Shown here piece by piece: positions 43,878 to 50,922 of a DNA stretch of 52,439 nt; position 1 is the stretch's first letter, and each line of letters begins with the position of its first letter. Under the pieces are notes generated by a model. It had not been told where the DNA came from. It saw nothing but the letters and a program-made list of their open reading frames with translations, and did not search any database. A program made the translations under genes and the position numbers. The DNA is from an uncultured Clostridia bacterium (GTDB taxonomy: Bacteria; Bacillota; Clostridia; Oscillospirales; CAG-272): contig CALWJX010000092.1 of assembly GCA_944381085.1 (NCBI GenBank), positions 1 to 52,439 on the forward strand, written 5' to 3'.

Positions 43878-44239
43878 AAGATCTGCAGGTCGCGCAGGAC
43901 TTGCTTGATACGCTGATGGCGCACAAGGAAAGCTGTGTTGGCATGGCAGCGAATATGATTGGTGTGCGTAAGCGCATCATCGCGTTTCTCGATGAGAGTG
44001 GACGATCTACGACATACACGGTGATGCTCAATCCCGAAATTATCAAGAAGGACGGCGCATACGACACCGAGGAGGGTTGTCTGTCGCTTCTCGGCGTCCC
44101 TCGACCCTGCAAGCGCTACAAGACCATCAAGGTGCAGTATCAGACCACCGAGATGCAGATGCGCACCAAGACCTACACTGGCTGGACGGCACAGATCATT
44201 CAGCATGAGGTGGATCATTGCAATGGGGTGTTGATTTGA
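43874..44239 (+). pseudogene. Truncated peptide deformylase gene
   Basis: Homologous to the deformylase at 16955 from its residue 22 (EDLQVAQDLLDTLMA) to the end, with CVGMAANMIG, EGCLSL and QHEVDH kept. The first ~21 residues are missing and replaced by unrelated DNA. It also lacks a short ARGSSAS segment. Without a proper start it is probably not made, though TTG at 43901 could start a shorter form. Confidence 0.8.
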
Positions 44240-44247
44240 TAAACGAA

Positions 44248-44281
44248 AGGCGATACTCACTTGAAATTGTGAGTATCGCCT
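44248..44281. terminator. Bidirectional terminator
   Basis: A perfect 13-bp stem AGGCGATACTCAC/GTGAGTATCGCCT with an 8-base loop between the convergent deformylase remnant and AAA gene; T-rich on both sides. Confidence 0.85.
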
Positions 44282-44286
44282 GAATT

Positions 44287-45645
44287 TTATGAAAGTGAAA
44301 AAGTGCCCTGCGCCAGATCTTCTGCAATGAACGAAGTAAAATAGAATGGCATAGTTAAAAGCTTCTTGCTTTCATCATAACCGTAGTTACCAGCTGAGAT
44401 CTTAATAGCACATTCGAACTTATTATGATTCGAGAATTTTTCGAGGGAGTTGAGCACTCCACGTCCCTTTTTGACATCGATAGGGTACAGTTTATTATCG
44501 GACTCGATAATAAACTCAAGCTCGCAAGAGGACTTGCCTCTCCAATAAAACAGAGGATTTCCTTTTGCAATCAACTCTGCAGCGATAAAATTCTCAAAAA
44601 ATATACCCGATAACGTATTTTCCCGGTCACTCGACACAAATGATGCTGCGTTAATTCCGCTTTGGTAGGAGAACATACCCACATCTCCAAGGAACAGGCG
44701 GAAAGACGCGTCATCATCCTTCACCAGCGGCATTGTGATATGCTCTTTAAGTTGGAAGGATTGATTTACAATATGCGCCATTGTCAGCCATTCGATTGAA
44801 GATGCGAAATCTCTCGTTTTGCTTTTTTCTTCAATCAATCCAGGGGAGAAATTTTTTATTTCTTTGTTCAGCTCTCGATAAATATTGGAAAATAGTGTAC
44901 GAGAACGCAGAATGGATTCGTGGCTCGCCTGATAGAGATCCATGTCTGAAAGATAGTTATCGTACAAGGACTTGAGAATTTCTCTTGACTCAAATAAATC
45001 GCCGTTGTCGATAAATGCTTCAACTGCTTCTGGCATTCCACCAACAAGAAGATACTTGTATATCTGATCCATCGCCAATTCATGAATTTTAGCGTCAAGC
45101 GGAGCTTTAGCATCATAAGCGGACCTGACCTTATCGTATAACACGCGGTTATTGTTCATCAAAAATTCTTCAAAGGTCATGGGGTATATGGTGATTTGGT
45201 CGATTTTTCCTACAGGGAAAAGAAACTTCTTTCCGCTTCCGCGCTTTTTTGTTTCTCTTTGTAGCTTAATGCGAACCATAGAACCTGTAGCAATAACAGG
45301 GATCTCCCGGAAATCCTGGCAGAAATATTTGAGTGCGGAAACGATGTTTGGACATTCCTGCACCTCGTCAAAGATTAATAGGGTTTTCTCGGTGATCTGT
45401 TTGCCCTTCAAAAGGGAAATATATTCAATAATCTTTTCGGCATTTGCCGTTTGAGCACAGAAATCATTGATTTCGTCCTCGATTTTGAAATCAATATAAA
45501 TATAATTGTTCTTATAATATTTTTTTGCGAAAATGTCTCGGATCAGATACGTCTTTCCAACTTGGCGTGCGCCCCAAACAATAAGTGGTTTTCTGCGTTT
45601 ACTTTCATTCCATTTTATTAGTTTTTGGGTAGCTGTACGTTCCAT
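44287..45645 (-). CDS. AAA ATPase with C-terminal DUF4143 domain
   Basis: This is a 452-residue protein with ATG at 45645 behind GGAGGTATTCAT. Walker A WGARQVGKT (near 25-32), Walker B LLIFDEVQE (near 92), sensor IATGSMV. The C-terminal DUF4143 part (SGIFFENFIAAELIAKG..., YWRGKSSCELEFI...YPIDVKKG) has an endonuclease-like E...D/E-x-K pattern. The family is widespread in gut anaerobes and archaea; its function is unsettled, with toxin or stress roles proposed. It is the only minus-strand gene in this half of element 2. Confidence 0.88.
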   Translation of the reverse strand: MERTATQKLIKWNESKRRKPLIVWGARQVGKTYLIRDIFAKKYYKNNYIYIDFKIEDEINDFCAQTANAEKIIEYISLLKGKQITEKTLLIFDEVQECPNIVSALKYFCQDFREIPVIATGSMVRIKLQRETKKRGSGKKFLFPVGKIDQITIYPMTFEEFLMNNNRVLYDKVRSAYDAKAPLDAKIHELAMDQIYKYLLVGGMPEAVEAFIDNGDLFESREILKSLYDNYLSDMDLYQASHESILRSRTLFSNIYRELNKEIKNFSPGLIEEKSKTRDFASSIEWLTMAHIVNQSFQLKEHITMPLVKDDDASFRLFLGDVGMFSYQSGINAASFVSSDRENTLSGIFFENFIAAELIAKGNPLFYWRGKSSCELEFIIESDNKLYPIDVKKGRGVLNSLEKFSNHNKFECAIKISAGNYGYDESKKLLTMPFYFTSFIAEDLAQGTFSLS

Positions 45646-45677
45646 ATGAATACCTCCAATCTACCGTTAGTATATCC

Positions 45678-45706
45678 ATTATACCATAACTTGCACCAAT
45701 AGTCAA
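45678..45706 (-). promoter_or_regulatory. Promoter of the AAA/DUF4143 gene
   Basis: On the minus strand TTGACT (45706-45701), 17 bases, TATAAT (45683-45678). The first 12-bp repeat (45691-45702) overlaps the -35 and spacer, so a bound protein would block the polymerase. Confidence 0.8.
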
Positions 45707-45801
45707 GAAAAAATCCCAATTATTTGCACCTACAGCCACATTTATTTTGCTGTTGCTTGCACCTACAGCGATATTTTGGAGTCTATTGTTTGCACCTGTA
45801 G
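45691..45801 (-). repeat. Four 12-bp repeats spaced exactly 33 bp
   Basis: TTGCACCAATAG at 45691, TTGCACCTACAG at 45724 and 45757, and TTGCACCTGTAG at 45790. The start-to-start distance is 33 bp each time, about three helical turns, so all lie on one face of the DNA. They look like cooperative operators for the AAA gene. Confidence 0.85.
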
Positions 45802-45863
45802 ATGGTTTGAGAATGTTTTTAGAAACTAATTGTTACTTGATTGATAACTAATTCTCATTGGTC

Positions 45864-45892
45864 TGGACTTTCTCCACCTTCTGTGGTATATT
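45864..45892 (+). promoter_or_regulatory. Recurrent promoter, copy 3 (orphaned)
   Basis: TGGACT at 45864-45869, 17 bases, TATATT at 45887-45892. The ~72-bp block matches 20613-20684, but after GTGTGTTACCA the small genes found in element 1 are replaced by a CAAAGAAAAGGC motif (45901-45912). Confidence 0.65.
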
Positions 45893-46022
45893 GTGTGTTA
45901 CCAAAGAAAAGGCTTTTGAAAATTGCCGAGTTGTCATTTCGTTCTTCGGTGGTGGATTAACCGATTTTAATTCAATGACAACTAAAACGACAACTCAGAA
46001 TGTCAAATATGACTACAACCTA

Positions 46023-46051
46023 TTGACAGGCGGACAAGAACGTGGTATACT
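46023..46051 (+). promoter_or_regulatory. Promoter of the HTH/pseudo-APH operon
   Basis: TTGACA at 46023-46028, 17 bases, TATACT at 46046-46051. Upstream, GTTGTC (about 45931) and two direct GACAACT boxes (about 45976 and 45990) form candidate operator half-sites. Confidence 0.75.
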
Positions 46052-46077
46052 ATGGTCACGAAAGGATGGTGACGAAA

Positions 46078-47835
46078 ATGTCAAATACAATGAAACAGCG
46101 CATGGAAGAACTTATGAAAAAGAAAAACCTAAGTGCTTCCGAGCTTTTAATGAAAATACATGATATGCTATACCCGGAGCAGCATAGAGAACGATATGAA
46201 TTTTGTGAGAAAAATAAAGCTAATTTCTCTAAAATGATTGGCGGTGCTCGTCCGTTTAAGTTTGAATATGTGGTTCCTTTGGAGCGAATTCTCAATACAA
46301 CGATGGATTACATCGTAAACGGCGAAGAATCAAATGTTGGAATTCAACTTAGAAATAAAGGTATTGAATATACTGCTTACTTGAATGATTACGATGAGTA
46401 TGTAAAATTAGGTGCTGAAACCGATAGCGAAGGGCGCTTAATTATTGCTAATCATGATGAGTATAACAAAAATCTTCTTAACTACATTATCGAATATCAA
46501 TCCGAACAGGGCATTGCATACTTATATGACCATTTTGGATTTAGATATACTGCAATGCATGGAGCTTTTAATTGCGAACCGCACATATATATTCATAAGC
46601 AAGATGAGCAGCTCATGATTTTGAAACTCTTGGCTTCAAAAGGGGAAACAGTTTTACTGTATAATATTATCAATCCTTATCAACGAATTGAGTACGATCG
46701 GGAAAGAGATGATAATCTTCTTAAAAGCAAAGATTTCAGGGATCTTCTTCTGACAAGTGGCGATGTTTTAAAAGAGTTTTTGGATGATGCAACAATAGGC
46801 CTAACTGATGCTAATCGCAATCTTGTTTCTTCGAAGTATTCCTTTGATCAATGTATGTTTATCAATCCGATGCTTCAAGATATACTTGCGTTTGCGCTTG
46901 ATAATCCACAATATTATGAGACTGCAATCCATGATATTTTGGATTTTGGAATTGCATACAACAAGAGAATGCTTGGATTTGCGGCAGAGAACTTCTCCTC
47001 TTTTGCACAAGAATTGAAGGTGGATGAGAAGGGATATATTGTTGACGGTTGGGCAAAAATCGGTAGCATATTGACATATGATCGTGCTGTGGATCCTGAA
47101 ATTAACAATGCGATCAAAGAAAAAATCAAGACTCTTGTGGCGCAAAAGAACGCACTCTTAAACTTGGAGCAGCCGAGTGTTATGGCAAATACCATTACAT
47201 CAGATGGAAAGTACATTTGGAGACAAGCATCCGAAAATGATGTTGAGTATGAAATGTACAAGCTTTGCGAGAAGTTGGATATTCATGAGATCCCTAAGTA
47301 TTATGAAACACGAGAAGGATTGGATCGTTTAGACTACATATCAGGCAGTGTGTTAAGGCATTGTGGAAATGCAAATTACAATCAAGTTGCTTCTTTGGTT
47401 TCTTGGTTGAAAAAATATCAGGACAAGCTCGGAGATGCTCTCGGTGGCAAAGTGTATGTTCACGGTGCATTGGATAACGATGCGGTATTGTTCGAAAATG
47501 ATGAGATCAAGGGCATTGTTAATTGGCAATATTGTGGGGTCGGCGAGAAGCATGAGGACTTAGTAGACATTCTTATCAATTGGCTTGATATCGGTTCTTC
47601 CATAAGAAAAAATGATGTGATTTATAGCACGATTGTAAAGCTTCTGAATGAATACGGTGCAACAGAAGAAATGCGCAACAACTTACCAAGACTTATGAAA
47701 GAAGAACTTGAACGCAGAATAGATAGCCTTGATAAGGATGCATGGAATTACGAGTATTGGTATGAGTATTACCGTCATGCACAGACCTTTCTGGAGCTGT
47801 ATGGAGAAAGGATAAAAAAGGAGGCTCGAAATTGA
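46078..47835 (+). CDS. HTH / helical-repeat / degenerate APH-like fusion protein
   Basis: This 585-residue protein is started at ATG 46078 behind AAAGGATGGTGAC. An XRE-like HTH (about 1-75) is followed by a helical repeat region (about 90-350) related to the protein at 21907, and a C-terminal aminoglycoside phosphotransferase-like domain (about 380-585). The kinase catalytic loop reads HGALDNDAVLF (near 461) where active enzymes have HGDxxxxN, and the metal motif reads GIVNW instead of GIIDW. The catalytic Asp, the Asn and the metal Asp are all replaced, so it is probably a pseudokinase or ligand sensor. It overlaps the exonuclease gene by 4 bases. Confidence 0.75.
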   Translation: MSNTMKQRMEELMKKKNLSASELLMKIHDMLYPEQHRERYEFCEKNKANFSKMIGGARPFKFEYVVPLERILNTTMDYIVNGEESNVGIQLRNKGIEYTAYLNDYDEYVKLGAETDSEGRLIIANHDEYNKNLLNYIIEYQSEQGIAYLYDHFGFRYTAMHGAFNCEPHIYIHKQDEQLMILKLLASKGETVLLYNIINPYQRIEYDRERDDNLLKSKDFRDLLLTSGDVLKEFLDDATIGLTDANRNLVSSKYSFDQCMFINPMLQDILAFALDNPQYYETAIHDILDFGIAYNKRMLGFAAENFSSFAQELKVDEKGYIVDGWAKIGSILTYDRAVDPEINNAIKEKIKTLVAQKNALLNLEQPSVMANTITSDGKYIWRQASENDVEYEMYKLCEKLDIHEIPKYYETREGLDRLDYISGSVLRHCGNANYNQVASLVSWLKKYQDKLGDALGGKVYVHGALDNDAVLFENDEIKGIVNWQYCGVGEKHEDLVDILINWLDIGSSIRKNDVIYSTIVKLLNEYGATEEMRNNLPRLMKEELERRIDSLDKDAWNYEYWYEYYRHAQTFLELYGERIKKEARN

Positions 47836-48416
47836 ATTATTTATTCTTTGATGTAGAATGTGCTAACAGTTTTGACGGGGTGGGTAAGATATGTGAGTTC
47901 GGTTATGTTTTGACAGATGAGAATTTAAATATTATCAAACAAGGGATTCATTTGATCAATCCGGATGCGGAATTTGATTGGTATGTCAAACATAAAATAA
48001 TATCTTATGCAATAAAGGAATATGAAAAAGCTCCCCAATATCCACAAATCTATAGAATGCACATTCAAGAACTTGTAGAATTGCCGAATACGCTTTATGT
48101 GGGTCACGGAGTAAGGGATGATATTAAATATCTCAACGATGAAGCCAATCGCTATAATTTGCCAAGATTTGAAAGACAATGTATAGACTCATCTCAGATA
48201 CATAGGCGTTTTTATAATTTACCGCAAACTAAAGGGCTAAAAGCCATCGTTAAAGAGCTTGAAATTGGAGATCATAAAAAACTACACAATAGCGAATACG
48301 ATGCGAAAATGACCTTGGAATATGTAAAAAGAATGTGTGAAGAAAGCGGCTTGAGTTTTGAGCAACTAATTAAAAAGCATACAAAAGGTAAGAAAAAAGT
48401 TGCTCGGGTGGTATAG
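47832..48416 (+). CDS. DEDDh 3'-5' exonuclease (DnaQ-like)
   Basis: This is a 194-residue protein with a TTG start at 47832 behind AAAAAGGAGGCTCGAAA. Exo I FFDVECA (D, E near residues 6-8), Exo II GHGVRDDIKYL (D near 96) and Exo III HNSEYDAKMT (H near 151, D near 156). All four acidic residues and the His are present, so it should be active on DNA or RNA ends. Translational coupling to the HTH/pseudo-APH gene makes it the likely effector of that module. Confidence 0.85.
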   Translation: MNYLFFDVECANSFDGVGKICEFGYVLTDENLNIIKQGIHLINPDAEFDWYVKHKIISYAIKEYEKAPQYPQIYRMHIQELVELPNTLYVGHGVRDDIKYLNDEANRYNLPRFERQCIDSSQIHRRFYNLPQTKGLKAIVKELEIGDHKKLHNSEYDAKMTLEYVKRMCEESGLSFEQLIKKHTKGKKKVARVV

Positions 48417-48490
48417 GTATAATAGCTATATCAATCGCAAACTTGATTTATCAAATCCATAAAATAAATAAAATTGAAGAGGGTATAGTC

Positions 48491-48670
48491 ATGGAAAAAG
48501 GTGGACGTGGAGTATCCGGATATACTCACACCAAAGAACAATTAGATCATTACGCCAATCAAAACAATCCCAATAACAATGCATATTGGGCAAATCAAGA
48601 CAACCATGCAAACCAATGTAATCCAAATAGCGATGAGTATTGGCATAGCCGGGAAAAAGATGATGATTGA
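48491..48670 (+). CDS. Small Asn-rich protein (NPNN type)
   Basis: This 59-residue protein has ATG at 48491 behind GAAGAGGGTATAGTC. It has repeated YANQNNPNN, YWANQDNHANQ and NPNSDEYW segments. I recall this as a widespread small hypothetical family of Firmicutes, with no assigned function. It lies between the exonuclease and the chimeric gene, probably on the same transcript. Confidence 0.7.
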   Translation: MEKGGRGVSGYTHTKEQLDHYANQNNPNNNAYWANQDNHANQCNPNSDEYWHSREKDDD

Positions 48671-48684
48671 CAAGAGGGATGATT

Positions 48685-48933
48685 ATGTTTGGAAGGTTTA
48701 GAGCCAATCAAGAGGACGAACTTCGCTTAGAAAAAGAACGACTGAATAAAATGAGCGAAAAAGAACTTTTGATTGAGATGATATTGGAGTTAAAAAGAAT
48801 TGATCAAAAGTGTGACGATACCGTCAATGGCAAACGCATCGCGCGGAACATCTATGCCGATAGCGAGGAAGAGTGTGAGAAAAAGCTTGAGGAGCTGATA
48901 AAGGAAATGAAAGCGGAGTTTGGGATTAAATAA
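48685..48933 (+). CDS. Chimeric remnant: MFGxF protein fused to integrase C-terminus
   Basis: This is an 82-residue frame with ATG at 48685 behind AAGAGGG. Residues 1-46 match the MFGLF protein at 23187 (MSEKELLIEMILELKRIDQK). From about residue 47 it matches the C-terminal module of integrase 2 (NGKRIARNIYADSEEECEKK). The join lies at about 48820, near a shared CGAT. It records loss of the intervening LexA, excisionase, relaxase and integrase genes. Confidence 0.82.
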   Translation: MFGRFRANQEDELRLEKERLNKMSEKELLIEMILELKRIDQKCDDTVNGKRIARNIYADSEEECEKKLEELIKEMKAEFGIK

Positions 48934-48948
48934 TATAAGATTAATATA

Positions 48949-48976
48949 AAAGCCGCCCGAATGAAGGGCGGCTTTT
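48949..48976 (+). terminator. Intrinsic terminator
   Basis: A 10-bp stem AAAGCCGCCC/GGGCGGCTTT with a 7-base loop and a short T tail, closing the HTH/pseudo-APH operon. Confidence 0.85.
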
Positions 48977-49023
48977 GAAGTCAAAAAGGTGTAGATGTGA
49001 TGAAAAACTGAGAAAAATAATAA

Positions 49024-49069
49024 AATTAAAACCAAAACTATTGACAAGTGGTTTTAATTGTGGTATAAT
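49024..49069 (+). promoter_or_regulatory. Fic gene promoter with inverted-repeat operator
   Basis: TTGACA at 49041-49046, 17 bases, TATAAT at 49064-49069. A perfect 11-bp inverted repeat AATTAAAACCA (49024-49034)/TGGTTTTAATT (49049-49059) embraces the -35, so a dimeric repressor there would shut the promoter. Confidence 0.8.
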
Positions 49070-49094
49070 ACAGTAAAAGAAGGGGGATATAACC

Positions 49095-50180
49095 ATGAAT
49101 GGAGCTTATTCGGCAAGCTTGTTGCCACTCGATACCTCGTATATCGACCAAAATGAATTCTTTGAGGAACTTATAGATGCCACGGCAAAACTGGAGGTTT
49201 ACAAGGAAAAAATCAAGGACAGTAAACTTGATAGTTCGTGGTTCATGCCAACGCTTCAGCAAAAAGAGGCCCTTGCTTCGTCCGCCTTGGAAGGAACTCA
49301 AGCTACTCTCGATGGCGTTTTGATAAATCAAGTATCTCCGAATGAGAAAGATAAGAATCTTAACGAGGTAAGGAATTATTATCTTGCTACGGTTAAGGGA
49401 TATGATTTTTTACAGCGTCATGATTTTTCCAACGAGTTCTTTTACAAAATGCATGAGGCACTGATGGAGGGGAATGTAAGAAAGCCCAAAGATGTAGGTG
49501 TTTTTCGTACAGAACAGAACTACATTGGAAAGAACGACTCGACACACGCAATTACTTTTATTCCTCCCGTACCAGAAGATGTCCACGGCTTAATGGATAA
49601 CCTTGTTGAGTACATCAATAAGCCGACAGACAAGTTCAGACCTTTGGTTAGAACGGCAATAATTCACGCGCAATTCGAAACGATACACCCGTTTATGGAC
49701 GGTAACGGAAGAGTTGGACGTATGCTTATTCCGATGTATTTGTTCTTCCAAAAGCAAATAGAACTCCCTTGTTTCTTTATCAGCGAGGCGCTGGAGCGAG
49801 ACAAGATGCGTTACTACTCATTGCTGAATGATATCAGATACAAGAACGCGTGGAATGAGTGGATTAAATTTTTCCTTGTGACGGTGACAAAGCAGTGTGA
49901 TAAATACATCAATATTATCTCAAGTATCAACGATCTATACGACAGACACCTGAATATAGCTCGTGATCTTGCCAGATCCTCAAATATTGTTGATGTTATA
50001 AACACTCTGTATCAGTATCCGATAATAACAGCCAAGCAGCTTGAGCAGAACACAGAAATACCGCTAACCAGTATAAACCGATACCTGAATACTCTTGTGG
50101 AAAACAAAATATTGTATACAGACAAGAGAAGCCGCAATCGTACTTATTATTACTACGATTTGCTTGATATACTACGATAA
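49095..50180 (+). CDS. Fic-family AMP-transferase with C-terminal winged helix
   Basis: This is a 361-residue protein with ATG behind AAGAAGGGGGATATAACC. The inhibitory helix motif SSALEGTQ (near residue 62) and the Fic motif HPFMDGNGRVGRM (near 198) are both intact, so this is a self-inhibited (class II) enzyme with all catalytic residues. The C-terminal winged helix (TAKQLEQNTEIPLTSINRYLNTLVENKIL) probably binds the inverted repeat in its own promoter. Fic proteins transfer AMP to target proteins; the target is unknown. Confidence 0.92.
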   Translation: MNGAYSASLLPLDTSYIDQNEFFEELIDATAKLEVYKEKIKDSKLDSSWFMPTLQQKEALASSALEGTQATLDGVLINQVSPNEKDKNLNEVRNYYLATVKGYDFLQRHDFSNEFFYKMHEALMEGNVRKPKDVGVFRTEQNYIGKNDSTHAITFIPPVPEDVHGLMDNLVEYINKPTDKFRPLVRTAIIHAQFETIHPFMDGNGRVGRMLIPMYLFFQKQIELPCFFISEALERDKMRYYSLLNDIRYKNAWNEWIKFFLVTVTKQCDKYINIISSINDLYDRHLNIARDLARSSNIVDVINTLYQYPIITAKQLEQNTEIPLTSINRYLNTLVENKILYTDKRSRNRTYYYYDLLDILR

Positions 50181-50205
50181 CAATTCATAAAAAACCACAC
50201 AAACA

Positions 50206-50281
50206 AAAGGAAAAGCCTCGCTGAGTTGCCGCTCTGCAAGGCTTTGGGAAACAATAACGTGATATTATTATTTCTGGGTAA
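50206..50281 (-). ncRNA. Candidate ~75-nt small RNA
   Basis: The consensus minus-strand promoter at 50287-50315 would start RNA near 50281. The only structure downstream is a hairpin AAAGCCT/AGGCTTT (50245-50212) followed by TTTTCCTTTTG on that strand, a terminator. No open frame longer than a few codons lies between. Existence as a stable RNA is inferred. Confidence 0.5.
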
Positions 50282-50286
50282 GAATC

Positions 50287-50315
50287 ATTATATCACAGTT
50301 GACTCAAAATGTCAA
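50287..50315 (-). promoter_or_regulatory. Consensus promoter of the candidate small RNA
   Basis: On the minus strand TTGACA (50315-50310), exactly 17 bases, TATAAT (50292-50287): both boxes are perfect consensus. Confidence 0.8.
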
Positions 50316-50414
50316 GGTTTCTTGCGAATCTTTTTGCCTTGAGGAGGGAGAAGTTGGGCAACCGCTCTTTTGCAGTGTGTTTTTAATAAAATACACAGAA
50401 AGAGGTGAACGTAC

Positions 50415-50630
50415 ATGTTTCATCATTATTATGTCAATAAGTTGACATCAGGGAATCCCAATTTTAACCACGAAGTACACAAGTCCTCCTGCTATTATCT
50501 TCCTTCGGAATACAACAGGATATATTTGGGGTATTTCAATTCTTGCGCTGAAGCAATGCAAAGAGCCAAAGCGTATTATTCCAACGTGGACGGGTGCGCA
50601 GTATGCTGTCCCGAGTGCCACAGACAGTGA
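50415..50630 (+). CDS. Small Cys/His protein of the CHAT cassette
   Basis: This 71-residue protein has ATG behind AGAAAGAGGTGAACGTAC. Conserved-looking HEVHKSSCYYLP, YLGYFNSCAEAMQRAKAYY and a C-terminal CAVCCPECH suggest a small metal-binding fold. It lies 9 bases before the DUF2188 gene. I recall similar small proteins beside DUF2188 genes but know no function. Confidence 0.7.
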   Translation: MFHHYYVNKLTSGNPNFNHEVHKSSCYYLPSEYNRIYLGYFNSCAEAMQRAKAYYSNVDGCAVCCPECHRQ

Positions 50631-50639
50631 GGTAAATTT

Positions 50640-50861
50640 ATGGCAAGGAATCAGCACGTAACTCCACATCGAGACGGATGGCAAGTTAAAGGTGCAGGTA
50701 ACAGCAGGGCAACTGTTGTCACGAGTACACAGCGAGAAGCTATCCGAGTCGGAAAAGAAATTGCTAAAAATCAAGGGTCTGAGTTGTTTGTTCATAACAA
50801 GCAGGGGCAGATTCGCGAACGCAATTCGTACGGCAACGATCCTTATCCTCCCAAGGGGTAA
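50640..50861 (+). CDS. DUF2188 protein
   Basis: This 73-residue basic protein (NQHVTPHRDGWQVKGAGNSR, then QREAIRVGKEIAKNQGSELFVHNKQGQI) matches the DUF2188 pattern, a small alpha/beta fold. It sits between the Cys/His protein and the CHAT protease. Its role is unknown; a guard, substrate or inhibitor of the protease is possible from its position. Confidence 0.78.
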   Translation: MARNQHVTPHRDGWQVKGAGNSRATVVTSTQREAIRVGKEIAKNQGSELFVHNKQGQIRERNSYGNDPYPPKG

Positions 50862-50869
50862 GTCACAAC

Positions 50870-50893
50870 ACAGGGAAGCTTCGGCTTCCCTGT
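50870..50893 (+). other. UUCG hairpin between DUF2188 and CHAT genes
   Basis: A perfect 10-bp stem ACAGGGAAGC/GCTTCCCTGT closed by a TTCG tetraloop, with no T run after it. Rather than a strong terminator it may attenuate or stabilise the transcript, setting protease levels below its partners. Confidence 0.65.
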
Positions 50894-50922
50894 AACCATC
50901 TAATAAAGAAAGGACTGATATA

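Noticed and set aside
45691..45801. CRISPR array
   Set aside because: Repeats are only 12 bp with 21-bp gaps, vary in sequence, overlap a promoter, and no cas genes are nearby. No CRISPR array was seen anywhere in the window.
46078..47835. Aminoglycoside resistance kinase
   Set aside because: The APH-like domain lacks the catalytic Asp, Asn and metal-binding Asp and is fused to an HTH and repeats.
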